Of a stretch of 64,000 nt of DNA, positions 9,144 to 17,877 are shown piece after piece. Origin of the DNA: Clostridia bacterium (GTDB lineage Bacteria; Bacillota; Clostridia; TANB77; CAG-508). The translations under genes and the position numbers were made by a program. The stretch lies in the NCBI GenBank assembly GCA_022790975.1, contig JAAVYF010000047.1, positions 1 through 64,000 of the forward strand, given 5' to 3'. The stretch's first letter is position 1. Each line of letters starts with the position of its first letter. Under the pieces are notes generated by a model that ran no database searches, was not told the origin of the DNA, and was given only the letters and a program-made list of their open reading frames with translations.

Positions 9144-9172
9144 ATTATACAACTATATTATACAGTTGTCAA
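9144..9172 (-). promoter_or_regulatory. Consensus promoter with dyad operator
   Basis: On the minus strand TTGACA (9172-9167) and TATAAT (9149-9144) are separated by exactly 17 bases, a perfect vegetative promoter driving the gene at 9052. The dyad ACAACT-N9-AGTTGT spans the spacer and overlaps both boxes. That is well placed for a repressor, and the neighbouring BlaI-like protein is the obvious candidate. Confidence 0.75.
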
Positions 9173-9480
9173 CTACTTTTTCGACTTTTTTCGACAATTG
9201 TATATTTAATAAGATTTTAAAATACTAAATCTTATAAAAATCCTACAAAATATATAGTTAATATAAAACTTTTAGGCTGTCTATTTAATTTATATAATAA
9301 AATATTTATAAATTTATTAAAAATAAATTTAATAATCTATTCTTTATAATGTGGATTATACCATCAATTTTACATTTTGTAAATAAATAATACCTACTAA
9401 ATATAAAAATATTAATAATTTATTATATTTTTAGTATTAAATATTTAAAAAAAATAATTCAAAAAAATTATTATATTCTA

Positions 9481-9509
9481 TTGACAAAATAAAAATTTAT
9501 AACTAAAAT
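9481..9509 (+). promoter_or_regulatory. Consensus promoter for putative small RNA 1
   Basis: TTGACA (9481-9486) and TAAAAT (9504-9509) are 17 bases apart. No open reading frame follows; a hairpin terminator lies about 30 bp beyond the expected start. Confidence 0.65.
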
Positions 9510-9515
9510 AATAAA

Positions 9516-9580
9516 TGTATTTTATATATTCTTTTTCAAGTGAGGTTTGTTAATATTTTTTTACAAGCCTCATTTTTTAT
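9516..9580 (+). ncRNA. Putative small RNA 1
   Basis: The interval runs from the expected start of the promoter at 9481-9509 to a terminator made of TGAGGTTTGT (9541-9550) and ACAAGCCTCA (9563-9572) followed by TTTTTTA. Just before the hairpin is TATATTCTTTTTCAA, which recurs in the next unit. The transcript would be about 60 bases. The promoter and terminator are visible; that it is a stable RNA is inference. Confidence 0.45.
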
Positions 9581-9661
9581 TTTATTACCCATAAAATACT
9601 TATATTACACGCTTTTCTGAACATTAATATAAAATTTATTTTATATTTTTTAAAATAACAA

Positions 9662-9690
9662 TTGACAAATGTTAAATTTATGAATAAAAT
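9662..9690 (+). promoter_or_regulatory. Consensus promoter for putative small RNA 2
   Basis: TTGACA (9662-9667) and TAAAAT (9685-9690) are 17 bases apart, the same boxes and spacing as the promoter 180 bp upstream. The spacer is also similar (AAATTTATGAA against AAATTTATAAC). Confidence 0.65.
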
Positions 9691-9696
9691 GTTTAA

Positions 9697-9829
9697 GGTC
9701 TGTTTTTTAACATACTAAAATATATTCTTTTTCAAATAAGATTTGCATATATGCAAATCTTTATATAAGTAAATTAATATTTACTTATACTTTTTGAAGT
9801 TGTCTTTAAATGGCAACTTCAATTTTTTA
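9697..9829 (+). ncRNA. Putative small RNA 2 with three hairpins
   Basis: After the promoter comes the same TATATTCTTTTTCAA element as in unit 1. Then follow a perfect palindrome AGATTTGCAT/ATGCAAATCT (9739-9760), a second hairpin (9765-9788, ATAAGTAAAT/ATTTACTTAT), and a terminator TTGAAGTTG/CAACTTCAA (9794-9822) with TTTTTTA. No coding frame of note is present. The transcript would be about 130 bases. Confidence 0.5.
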
Positions 9830-9834
9830 TTAAC

Positions 9835-10150
9835 AAATATAATAAATTTATAAAACTTTTCATTTCTAAAAATATTTTATAAATAATAATTTCTACAAGA
9901 ACTAAAATTAGTACTTCTAAATAAACTAATTTGAAAAAAATATGCAAAACTACTAAAAATTTTGTAAAATCCTAATTTAAGTTAGTTTTATTAATGATGT
10001 TTAAAAAGCATTAAATTTTAGGACTTTGTAGTGAAATAATCAAAAAGCTATAAAAGAATTACCTTTGCAGTTTTTTCACCACAACTATTGACTTTGAACC
10101 ATAAATTATACAATAATAAAAAACAGAATAACTAAAAAATAGATAATTAC
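9835..10150. other. Gene-free region with possible RNA structure
   Basis: No coding frame is visible. Around 9964-10080 there are long-range complementary pieces: AATCCTAA (near 9968) against TTAGGACT (near 10020), and TTGTAGTGAAA (near 10026) against TTTTCACCACAA (near 10075). They could form a nested fold on either strand, but I see no convincing promoter, so I do not call an RNA gene. Confidence 0.35.
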
Positions 10151-10153
10151 AAA

Positions 10154-10196
10154 AATAGAGTTTCAATAAAATCTTTATATTTATTGAAACTCTATT
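10154..10196 (-). terminator. Strong hairpin terminator after tRNA-Glu
   Basis: A perfect 17-bp stem (arms 10154-10170 and 10180-10196, core GAGTTTCAATAAA) has a 9-base loop. It is flanked by T-runs on both strands, so it can terminate the tRNA transcript and any rightward RNA. Confidence 0.8.
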
Positions 10197-10257
10197 TTTT
10201 ATAATTTCTGGTAAACCAAACCGTTTAACAAACATCAAGTTTGTTTTTGTAACATTC

Positions 10258-10332
10258 TGGTGACCCCTACGGGAATCGAACCCATGATTTCACCTTGAGA
10301 GGGTGACGTCTTAACCGCTTGACCAAGGGGCC
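10258..10332 (-). tRNA. tRNA-Glu (anticodon CTC)
   Basis: The 75-base sequence folds as a cloverleaf. The acceptor stem is GGCCCCT/AGGGGTC with discriminator A and encoded CCA. The anticodon stem is TCACC/GGTGA around the loop CTCTCAA, giving CTC at 34-36. The T-arm is GGGTTCGATTCCC. It reads GAG (glutamate). Confidence 0.93.
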
Positions 10333-10373
10333 ATGTGATATATAGCTCTTATTTTATACCACATTTTAATAAA

Positions 10374-10769
10374 TTAGTCAATACACAATTTTAATATTTC
10401 ATTTAGTCTTTCATCTTGTTTATTTAAATACAAAAATCCTATTAAAGCTTCAAATCCAGTGCTATGTGCATAATCCGCAACATTTGCATTTTTAGCAATA
10501 TGGTGATTTTCTGTATTTCTTCCTCTTCTAGCAATATCTTTTTCTTCATCTGTTAATACTGGCATTATCTTATTTAATATTTTAGCTTGAGCTTCTGCTT
10601 TAACATATTTTATAGAATCTATATGTAATTTATGTGGTTTTGCATTTGAATTATTTACTAAATATGTTCTAATAAATAATTCATATACAGCATCTCCAAC
10701 ATAAGCCCAAACAAGTGGAGATAACATTTTTATATCTCCTATATCTTTATTTCGTTCAAAAAAATCCAT
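10374..10769 (-). CDS. mrnC: Mini-ribonuclease III
   Basis: Mini-III is an RNase III catalytic domain without the RNA-binding domain and matures 23S rRNA in Firmicutes. The 131-residue protein has the signature LVWAYVGDAVYELFIR (about residues 18-33, with the catalytic D), RRGRN, and the C-terminal YAHSTGFEALIGFLYL block with the catalytic E. Length is normal. It follows rbgA by about 65 bp, so both may be in one ribosome-maturation unit. Confidence 0.95.
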   Translation of the reverse strand: MDFFERNKDIGDIKMLSPLVWAYVGDAVYELFIRTYLVNNSNAKPHKLHIDSIKYVKAEAQAKILNKIMPVLTDEEKDIARRGRNTENHHIAKNANVADYAHSTGFEALIGFLYLNKQDERLNEILKLCID

Positions 10770-10833
10770 TTATCTATCTCCAAAATTATTATATTTAAAT
10801 TATTATATTTAAATTAATTTCAAAATACCAAAA

Positions 10834-11739
10834 TTAATCTTTTGGCAATTCTAATGTAATTTTACCTATTTTACCACTTCTAAATTCTTCTAGTATAATT
10901 CTAGAAACTTTTTCATCATCTGTTTTTCCTCCTGAAACAATTGCACCTCTTTTTCTCGCAATTAATTTCATAAGCTCATAAGTTTTATTATTCATACTAA
11001 TAACTTGATTCCATTCATCTTCTGTTATTTTATATCTTTCCATAAGATTACTTTTATAATTTGTCATTAATACTTTAAGCAATTCATAACAAATATCTGT
11101 AAGATGTAATATATCATCTTTTATAGTGCCTGTAAATGCTAAATTAAGCGAAACTTCTTCACTTTCAAATTTTGGCCATAAAACACCTGGTGTATCTAGC
11201 AATTCCTGTGATTTACCAATTCTTATCCATTTTTTTTCACGAGTTACTCCTGGATAATTAGCCACTTCCATACTTTTCTTTTTCGAAATTCTATTTATAA
11301 ATGATGATTTACCTACATTTGGAATTCCCAAAATCATAACTCTAGTTGTTTTATTTATTCTTCCTTTTTGAGCTTCTTTTTCTTTTACTTCTTTCATCAT
11401 TTCTTCAATTTTTCTAGATACTTTATCCACTCCAGTACCAGAATTGCTATCTGTAAGTAGCGTTACAGCCTCTTTAGAAAAATACTCTTGCCATTTTTTA
11501 CTTGCATTGCTATCTGCAAGGTCAATCTTATTTAAAATAATAATCTTTTTCTTATTTTTAGTTAAATTCTTTATATCTGGATTTCTACTAGATATTGGAA
11601 TTCTTGCATCTAGTAATTCTATAACTACATCAATTAATTTCATATCTTCCATAATTTGTCTTTTGGTTTTAGCCATATGGCCTGGATACCAAGAAAGTCT
11701 GACTTTTGGAAAACTTTTTTCTTCATTATTTTTTTGCAT
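10834..11739 (-). CDS. rbgA: Ribosome biogenesis GTPase RbgA (YlqF)
   Basis: RbgA is a circularly permuted GTPase needed late in 50S assembly. The motifs appear in the permuted order: NKIDLAD (G4) before the P-loop GIPNVGKSSF (G1) and DTPGVLWP (G3). WYPGHMAK near the start is the family signature. I chose the ATG at 11739 because AGGAAG lies 8 bases upstream; an in-frame GTG at 11748 is the alternative. The start lies inside the end of the upstream KilA-N remnant. Confidence 0.94.
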   Translation of the reverse strand: MQKNNEEKSFPKVRLSWYPGHMAKTKRQIMEDMKLIDVVIELLDARIPISSRNPDIKNLTKNKKKIIILNKIDLADSNASKKWQEYFSKEAVTLLTDSNSGTGVDKVSRKIEEMMKEVKEKEAQKGRINKTTRVMILGIPNVGKSSFINRISKKKSMEVANYPGVTREKKWIRIGKSQELLDTPGVLWPKFESEEVSLNLAFTGTIKDDILHLTDICYELLKVLMTNYKSNLMERYKITEDEWNQVISMNNKTYELMKLIARKRGAIVSGGKTDDEKVSRIILEEFRSGKIGKITLELPKD

Positions 11740-12574
11740 TATCTTCACTTCCTAACAACTTTATTTTTTCTTCATTATTAAGTATCTCTAATTGATACTT
11801 TGCAATTTTACTTAATATTTCAAATCTTTCTTCTTTATTTTTTCCTTCCTTAATCAATTCTGCATTATGGGATTCTAAATTAGACAATACTGTTAATTCC
11901 TTAATTGTTGCCAAATCTCTAACATTAGAATTTTTTGCTAAATCAGGATTTAGTTCTCTCCACTTTTTTGCAGTCGTATTAAAAATAGCAACATTTAAAA
12001 TATCTGCCTCTTCGGCATACTTTAACCATTCTTTATTTTTATAATAATCATTATCCAGTAATATATAATTTTTAATAGCATCTGTATGTATTAAATAATT
12101 ATTCTTTGTTAAAATTCTCTTTACATCCCATTCTCTGTTTTTATTTTCTAACTCTTTTAATCTCTCAAATTCTTTAATTAAATACAATTAAAAAACAGGA
12201 CTAATTGCTGATGCAAATTCAAATGTAACATCTTTATGTGCATAAGTTCCATCATACTTGCCACGTTTTGAATATATACCAATAGCATTTGTTTTTTCAC
12301 ATCACTGACTAACACTAAGTGTAAAAGTATGCAGACCAGCTTGATTTTTAAACCCGTCGAATTCGACAGAATTAAAATTAGGATTATATATTTATTCCCA
12401 AGTTCCTAGAAATTCTAGAGTAATTCTATTTCTTAACCAATTTCTAATTATATCATCAGAATTTGATTTTCCTTCTTTGAATTTTGTAAAATCAGAAATA
12501 CAAATATAATCATTATAATTTATATTAGTTACACTTACTTTAATATTTTGAACTTCTATAATTTTATTTTTCAG
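11726..12574 (-). pseudogene. KilA-N domain protein, broken by three in-frame stops
   Basis: One frame of 849 bp encodes a KilA-N-type protein: an N-terminal DNA-binding region with IIRNWLRNRITLEFLGTWE, NPNFNSVEF and GLHTFTLSV, then a C-terminal VRDLATIKELTVLSNLE block. Three stops interrupt it: TAA at 12392-12394 (where a tyrosine is usual), TGA at 12302-12304 (where tryptophan is usual) and TAA at 12188-12190 (where lysine is usual). The start codon is also lost (CTG at 12574). KilA-N proteins are common in phages and as chromosomal strays. The 3' part remains open from a TTG at 12187 for 153 residues. None of the breaks is at CGG, so this is ordinary decay. Confidence 0.8.
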
Positions 12575-12729
12575 TCTATTTCACCTCGCTTCTTATTAAA
12601 ATATGTAAAAACTTATTTAAAAGAAATACTTATTTTTCAATATTATTTACTGTTATTTTCATTATTGTTTATCAATTTTATCATTAAGTCGAAAATTCTC
12701 TCATTTTTCCATCTTGTGCTTTCATTTTC

Positions 12730-12754
12730 AACTGCACGATATTTTCGTGCAGTT
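12730..12754 (-). terminator. Hairpin downstream of the 12767-13789 gene
   Basis: AACTGCACGA and TCGTGCAGTT form a perfect 10-bp stem with a 5-base loop 13 bp after the stop codon. There is no strong T-run. Confidence 0.5.
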
Positions 12755-12766
12755 CACTAAATATAT

Positions 12767-13789
12767 CTATTCACTCACAACTTCAGCTTTAATTTTACCA
12801 GTATTAATTTTCTGCATTATAATATCAACCGACTTCTGAATATATTTTAATACAGATTCATCTTTTACCATTATTCCAATATTATTATTATCAGACCATA
12901 AATCTCTAAAAACCTCTTTTGAACCATCTTTTCTTTCTCCATAATATAATCCTTGTGCCAATTGGAAAAATTCATTTATACTGTTTTTCTTTATTTCTTC
13001 CACTTTTATAATATATATTTTACTATTTTTACCACACGAATTAATTGTATATTCAAATAACTCATTATTTCTCAACTTATTTAATTTTTCTTCACTTCCT
13101 ATAATAAATAAATTTACATTAGCCATGTTTTTCATGGCTATAATTCTGCTTTCTATATATTCTTTTTCTAGGTCACTATTTAAATAAGCATATTCAGGCA
13201 ACATATCAAAAATATATGCTGTATCTCCTTTTGTTAATTTTGAATATAATATACTTAAATCTTTATAACTATAATTTAAAATTTCAAGATTAGATTCTTT
13301 ATACATTTTATCTTTTTCAAAACAACCTAATTTATTTAATACATTTTCAACATTTGCATGCATAATAATCAATTCTTCATCTTTTTCAAAACCTATTCTA
13401 CTATACCAATTTTGTGGAAATTCATTTTCTTTACCATATGTATGAAATTCAATCATAGTTACATTATATTTTATCTTTGCCTCTTTAAGATGTGCTATCA
13501 TTAAATTCTTACCAATATGTTTCTTTTGACATTTATTTAATACAAATATTTCTGTATCAACCAAACGTAACCCATCAAACCAAGTTTTAATTCCTGACAC
13601 AATAGCTCCTACTGGAATATTGTCTTCTATATCTTCAAAAAATAAATCTTTCTGTTTTTCATACCAATATATTAATAAATCATATGCTTTTTCTATAGTC
13701 CAATTTTCTCCAATGTCTGCATTATCATATAACTCTTTATATATTTGTGCCAATTCTTCTATATCTGATTTTTGTACTAATCTAATCAT
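12767..13789 (-). CDS. GNAT-family acetyltransferase with unknown C-terminal half
   Basis: Residues about 1-150 resemble the GNAT fold: IRLVQKSDIEELAQIYKEL at the start, a QKKHIGKNLM acetyl-CoA-binding region (degenerate Q-x-x-G-x-G), and NWYSRIGFEKD typical of the last strands. The remaining 190 residues are not recognised. The substrate cannot be told. I start at the ATG at 13789 because GGGAGA lies just upstream. Confidence 0.7.
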   Translation of the reverse strand: MIRLVQKSDIEELAQIYKELYDNADIGENWTIEKAYDLLIYWYEKQKDLFFEDIEDNIPVGAIVSGIKTWFDGLRLVDTEIFVLNKCQKKHIGKNLMIAHLKEAKIKYNVTMIEFHTYGKENEFPQNWYSRIGFEKDEELIIMHANVENVLNKLGCFEKDKMYKESNLEILNYSYKDLSILYSKLTKGDTAYIFDMLPEYAYLNSDLEKEYIESRIIAMKNMANVNLFIIGSEEKLNKLRNNELFEYTINSCGKNSKIYIIKVEEIKKNSINEFFQLAQGLYYGERKDGSKEVFRDLWSDNNNIGIMVKDESVLKYIQKSVDIIMQKINTGKIKAEVVSE

Positions 13790-13866
13790 TTTCTCTCCCA
13801 ATATTTTCTATATTAATATTTATCTTATATATTTTTTTACATTAAGAAAATCCGTTGTATTAAGTG

Positions 13867-14298
13867 TTATATCATTTTTACATAACCTATTTCTTCTGAA
13901 TATCCTAAAGATGAATAAAAAGCTTGTGCTATTTTATTATTTTTCTCTGCTATTAATGAAACAAAACTACAATTATTTTTTCTAGCAAATTCTTCTATAT
14001 ATTCAAACATTTTTGTTCCTATTTTATTTCTTCTAAATTCTTGTTTTACACCAAAATTCCAAACTGTTAAAAATGGTTTTAGTTGATCTACTATATCATA
14101 ATTAATAATAACTGTAGCTAACCCAACTATTTTTCCATTAACTTTAGCAACAATATTGTGATAAGCTGTATTATTATAAATAGTATCATAAACATCTAAA
14201 AGTTTATTATAATTAGTGGTTAAACTATGGTTTTTATCATAAATTGTTATTGCTTCTTCTAAATCACACTTTTCCAACTTTTCTATTATTACTTCCAT
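13867..14298 (-). CDS. GNAT-family N-acetyltransferase
   Basis: The 143-residue protein is a single GNAT domain: VWNFGVKQEFRRNKIGTKMF carries the acetyl-CoA site (R-R-x-K-I-G-T), and AQAFYSSLGYSEE is the usual C-terminal motif. The substrate is unknown. It precedes another GNAT gene on the same strand. Confidence 0.85.
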   Translation of the reverse strand: MEVIIEKLEKCDLEEAITIYDKNHSLTTNYNKLLDVYDTIYNNTAYHNIVAKVNGKIVGLATVIINYDIVDQLKPFLTVWNFGVKQEFRRNKIGTKMFEYIEEFARKNNCSFVSLIAEKNNKIAQAFYSSLGYSEEIGYVKMI

Positions 14299-14549
14299 AA
14301 AATTATCCTCATATTTCTTTATTTTGAATTATATTTTTTATCATTAACAAATTTATTCCAAGCAATAATATTTTTATTTGATAAATTTAAAATATAATTT
14401 AATAATATCTTCAATTTTTTAATATTTATCAATTACTACTAATAATAATTTTTTCATCGTATACTCCAATTAATTAATACTACTAAATTATACCACAAAT
14501 GTACTATTTTAGAAAGTAAATAATTTAAATTTATTTTTTTACAAAATTA

Positions 14550-14577
14550 CATGGGGACTACTAAAAGTCCCCATGTA
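14550..14577 (-). terminator. Terminator of the choline-binding-type gene
   Basis: ACATGGGGACT and AGTCCCCATGT form a perfect 11-bp stem with a 6-base loop, about 30 bp after the stop of the gene at 14608. The rest of 14299-14607 is AT-rich and shows no gene. Confidence 0.7.
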
Positions 14578-14607
14578 AGAATTTTATTATTCAATTATTA
14601 CATAAAA

Positions 14608-15783
14608 CTACTGCGCTACGCCATTGCTGTTTAAATATACTCCATCTTGCCATGTATTACGAGCCATTTTACCATTTCCGTAGAAATAGTATCTGTTCCC
14701 ATTATACCATTGCCATCCGGTAAGCATACGCCCATATGTCCCGTCATGAACTGGGTTCAAATAATAATACTCGCCATCTATCCATTGCCAGCCAGCTAGC
14801 ATTGCGCCGTATGTGCCATCATGAACTCTATTCAAATAATAATAGTGTCCATCCACATACTCCCATCCTGCAGCCATTCTTCCGTTTTCGCCGGGACGAA
14901 GGTAATACCACCGACCGTCAACTTCTTGCCAGCCAGTATAGTTACTCCTTCCATTTGTCCAATACCAGCTTCCATCTGAAAACTGTTTCCAATAATATGA
15001 AGATGAACTTGGCGATGGGGTTGTTATTATAATACTTCCTGGTCCTCCGCTACTTGATGGATTTCGATTTTCCCAATCAGGTTTATCATCATCATATTCT
15101 AATGACAAATCCCTTGATACTGTTACTTCACTATCTCCGAGATAGTCTTTGTTGCTTACAGCACGAATTTCGCAATACACTTTCTTCCATCTTTCATCCT
15201 TTTCGACATCATTTCTTACTTTTCGCAGATTGAATTTAGTGTTTGTTGTTTCATAGGTTTCGATATACTCATCATTGCTACTGAAAAAGAACTCCAAAAT
15301 GTACTTATTTGCACCCTTTACAGACCGCCACTCTAAATACTGATCTCCGCTTTCGTAGTCTTTAAACCTGACCTTTTTAAGATCTCCTTCATACTCTCTT
15401 TCAATAACAAGTGTGAAATTCAAAACTGCTTTTGTATCGCTTCTTCTTTCCGCAACAATAGAAACGTTTGCATCGTTACAAACACTGCTCAGAGAAATTT
15501 CAGATGCAAACACATAACCTGAATTGGTTTCGAGTGTCATCTGCCCCTTAATTTCTTCCCCTGACTTCCAATATTTTGGGGCCTTGCTCCACGAAATATC
15601 TTCTGTAACCCGGTATCCATTACCGCTTACAGAGATCTTTGGGGCCTTGTTGATGGTGGAACTGCCGGTAACATTAACCTGGATAATGCTGACTACCTGG
15701 TTTTCCGCCGCATAAACGAGATGACTTGACATAACAGCAAGCATCATAACAACGAGTAACATTAATTTCCGTAATCTCTTCAT
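14608..15783 (-). CDS. Secreted protein with choline-binding-type repeats, foreign-looking
   Basis: The 391-residue protein starts MKRLRKL with a signal peptide ending near VYAAE; AGAGGAG precedes this ATG. The middle is an unrecognised beta-rich region (about 30-270), then a Ser/Pro linker. Four to five aromatic cell-wall-binding repeats follow (GWEYVDGHYYYLN, GWQWIDGEYYYLN and similar). It is G+C-richer than its neighbours and uses CGG four times as arginine (RLRKL, EWRSV, GYRVT, DGRWY). A +1 reading of the first CGG gives a stop within about three codons. It is probably acquired from a relative with the standard code. Confidence 0.85.
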   Translation of the reverse strand: MKRLRKLMLLVVMMLAVMSSHLVYAAENQVVSIIQVNVTGSSTINKAPKISVSGNGYRVTEDISWSKAPKYWKSGEEIKGQMTLETNSGYVFASEISLSSVCNDANVSIVAERRSDTKAVLNFTLVIEREYEGDLKKVRFKDYESGDQYLEWRSVKGANKYILEFFFSSNDEYIETYETTNTKFNLRKVRNDVEKDERWKKVYCEIRAVSNKDYLGDSEVTVSRDLSLEYDDDKPDWENRNPSSSGGPGSIIITTPSPSSSSYYWKQFSDGSWYWTNGRSNYTGWQEVDGRWYYLRPGENGRMAAGWEYVDGHYYYLNRVHDGTYGAMLAGWQWIDGEYYYLNPVHDGTYGRMLTGWQWYNGNRYYFYGNGKMARNTWQDGVYLNSNGVAQ

Positions 15784-16190
15784 AACAAAACTCCTCTCTT
15801 CTTTGCATAAAATTTTATTTGCTTCATCTATATGAACTACATACCTGTAGAATATCTTTATTTTACCACATTTTAAAACTATAATCAATATTTTTATGTT
15901 AATCTTATTTTTAACATTGCATTTACCTTTTTAACTAACCTAATCTTATTTTTATATATTAATAATTAAACTTTATTTAATAAAAATAAAACTATATACT
16001 TATATAAATATTAAAAAATATCAATAAAAAAATTAAATACTTACAAACTTATTACTCACATATTTTATTATGAACTAAAGATTAACCAAAAATAAATAAT
16101 AACCTAAAAAGTTTTATTATATAATTATCCATCAATATGAGGTAAACAAAATGAGGTTCATTTTATATACTAGTGGGTTAATTTAACATA
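15784..16190. other. AT-rich intergenic region, no gene seen
   Basis: About 400 bp of AT-rich DNA between the choline-binding-type gene and the next terminator. I see no coding frame or conserved element; the promoter of the 15783 gene should lie at its left end. Confidence 0.4.
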
Positions 16191-16234
16191 AAAAAAGCTG
16201 ATTTAAAAATCTTAATATTTAAATCAGCTTTTTT
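16191..16234 (-). terminator. Rho-independent terminator of the 16241 gene
   Basis: A perfect 17-bp stem (arms 16191-16207 and 16218-16234, core AAGCTGATTTAAA) with flanking T-runs lies 7 bp after the stop codon. Confidence 0.8.
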
Positions 16235-16240
16235 ATTTAA

Positions 16241-16711
16241 TTATCTAATTTTATATTGATTTTTATCAGCTCTTTCATCATATTTTCTGTCATATTCATC
16301 ATTTTTATAATACCAATCTGTACTTTTATTTCCTCCAATAATTGATTTTCTATGTTTATTAAATAAGATATCTAAAAATGTTAAAATAGGAATTACAACT
16401 CCAACTATAGAAATTGCTAATTCTAATGAATCTGATGCATTTAAAGTATCTGCTACACCATTAATGCTATTATATATTGCAGTTCCAAAATAAGAAACAT
16501 ATATTGCCATATAAAATGCTGCTCCTATAATATTTCTCTTTAAAACAAATATCATACAAGGTATTGTTGCAAAAACAAGAGCAATTTCAAATGTTATATT
16601 TAGTGGCTGAATTATAAAATCAACTCCACTTGTATATACAGCAGCTACAATAGCTCTAAATATCCAAAAAATAATTCCTAATATTGTTATTAAATAACTA
16701 AAAACACTCAT
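16241..16711 (-). CDS. Membrane protein of unknown function
   Basis: The 156-residue protein has about four hydrophobic segments (near 5-22, 35-55, 60-80 and 93-113) and a charged tail rich in D, Y, K and R. I do not recognise the family. It is the downstream partner of the DUF1292 gene on the same strand, with a weak terminator between them. Confidence 0.6.
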   Translation of the reverse strand: MSVFSYLITILGIIFWIFRAIVAAVYTSGVDFIIQPLNITFEIALVFATIPCMIFVLKRNIIGAAFYMAIYVSYFGTAIYNSINGVADTLNASDSLELAISIVGVVIPILTFLDILFNKHRKSIIGGNKSTDWYYKNDEYDRKYDERADKNQYKIR

Positions 16712-16741
16712 TTTTACACCTCTTTAGTAATAAATTAAAAA

Positions 16742-16762
16742 GAGAGGTTTTTCCGCCCTCCC
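16742..16762 (-). terminator. Short terminator after the DUF1292 gene
   Basis: On the minus strand GGGAGG pairs with CCTCTC around GCGGAAAAA, followed by TTTTTAATTT. It is short but has a good T-run. Confidence 0.55.
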
Positions 16763-16776
16763 CACAACACTTAATC

Positions 16777-17073
16777 TTATCCTTCAAAATTAAATTCATC
16801 TTTAAATTTTTCTTTAAAAATTTCAAAAACAGCAGATAAAGTTTCTTCATCATCAACACTAACATAAGATTCTTCATCTTCTGATTCTGTTTCTTCTAAT
16901 TTTAATATAACAACTTCATTATCTTCTTCTGCGCCTTCTTCAGGAACTGGAAGTAAAACAACATAATCTTCTTCTTCATATTTGATTAAATCAAGAAATT
17001 CAAATTTAACTTCATGACCTTCATCATCGTTTAATACGATTATATTGTCATCTAACTCAACATTTTCATCCAT
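16777..17073 (-). CDS. DUF1292 protein (YrzB-like)
   Basis: The 98-residue acidic protein matches the DUF1292 family: IVLNDDEGHEVKFEFLDLIKYEEEDYVVLLPV followed by an acidic stretch and EEVVILKLEE-like sequence; quoted here only by its residues 12-60. The function is unknown. It sits about 100 bp downstream of ruvX and ireB, the conserved Firmicutes order ireB-ruvX-yrzB. Confidence 0.85.
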   Translation of the reverse strand: MDENVELDDNIIVLNDDEGHEVKFEFLDLIKYEEEDYVVLLPVPEEGAEEDNEVVILKLEETESEDEESYVSVDDEETLSAVFEIFKEKFKDEFNFEG

Positions 17074-17172
17074 ATATAATTTTCTCCTTTTTCAATTTTA
17101 TAGATTACTCTACTTTAAGATATTTTTATAATATACTATAATAATTTTTTTTGCAATACATTTCAAAAAAAA

Positions 17173-17583
17173 TTATTTATTTATATATTTTTCCAAAATA
17201 TATACTGCTGAAATAGTATCAACTACCATTTTCTTTTTATTTTTATTAATTCCAAGTAAATTCATAGTTCTATGTGCTTCAACTGTAGTAAGTCTTTCAT
17301 CCATTATTTCAATTTTCATTTTATTATATTTACATTTTAATTTATGAATAAACTTTTCAGTTGCTTCAACTCTAAAAGAACTAGAACCATTCATATTATA
17401 TGGCATTCCAACTACAATCGTATCAACTTCATAAATTTCAAAGATTTCATCTAAACGTCTTAAAAGCATTTTATCATTTCCCTTATAATCAATTGTTTCC
17501 AAACCTTGCGCTGTTATACATAAAGGATCTGTTATAGCTAATCCAACTCTTACATCACCATAATCAATTCCTAGTACTCTCAA
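17173..17583 (-). CDS. ruvX: Putative pre-16S rRNA nuclease / Holliday junction resolvase (YqgF)
   Basis: YqgF family members process the 5' end of 16S rRNA. The 136-residue protein has the RNase H-like start RVLGIDYGDVRVGLAITD with the catalytic Asp, VVGMPYNMNGS, and DERLTTVEA with its Glu. The final D of DTISAVYIL completes the site. Length is normal. ireB is immediately upstream. Confidence 0.94.
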   Translation of the reverse strand: MRVLGIDYGDVRVGLAITDPLCITAQGLETIDYKGNDKMLLRRLDEIFEIYEVDTIVVGMPYNMNGSSSFRVEATEKFIHKLKCKYNKMKIEIMDERLTTVEAHRTMNLLGINKNKKKMVVDTISAVYILEKYINK

Positions 17584-17609
17584 ATTTTATGCCCCCAAAA
17601 ACTTTTAAA

Positions 17610-17864
17610 TCAGTCCTCTAGTCCAATATAATACTTAACCATTTTTTCTAAAAGTTCGTCTCTTTCTATCATTCTTATTAAATTTCTTGCATCATTATGA
17701 CTTGTTATATATGTTGGGTCACCAGATAAAATATAGCCAACAATTTGATTAATAGGATTATATCCCTTTTCAACCAAAGCTTGATAAACTTCTTTTAAAA
17801 TTTCTTTTGCCCTTAAGCTCTTATCTTTTTCAACTTTAAAGCTCATTGTTTTATCTACTGCCAT
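17610..17864 (-). CDS. ireB: IreB family regulatory phosphoprotein (DUF965)
   Basis: The 84-residue protein matches IreB along its length: [35 protein letters not shown] is diagnostic (residues 18-52). In enterococci IreB is a substrate of the Ser/Thr kinase IreK. It precedes ruvX by 26 bp in the conserved order. Confidence 0.94.
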   Translation of the reverse strand: MAVDKTMSFKVEKDKSLRAKEILKEVYQALVEKGYNPINQIVGYILSGDPTYITSHNDARNLIRMIERDELLEKMVKYYIGLED

Positions 17865-17877
17865 TTAACGTTCCCCC

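Noticed and set aside
10024..10080. 6S RNA or another known structured RNA
   Set aside because: Complementary pieces exist, but the arrangement does not match the long bulged hairpin of 6S RNA and no promoter is evident.
12302..12304. UGA reassigned to tryptophan
   Set aside because: UGA serves as a normal stop in other genes (for example comEC), and the same KilA-N frame also contains two TAA codons.
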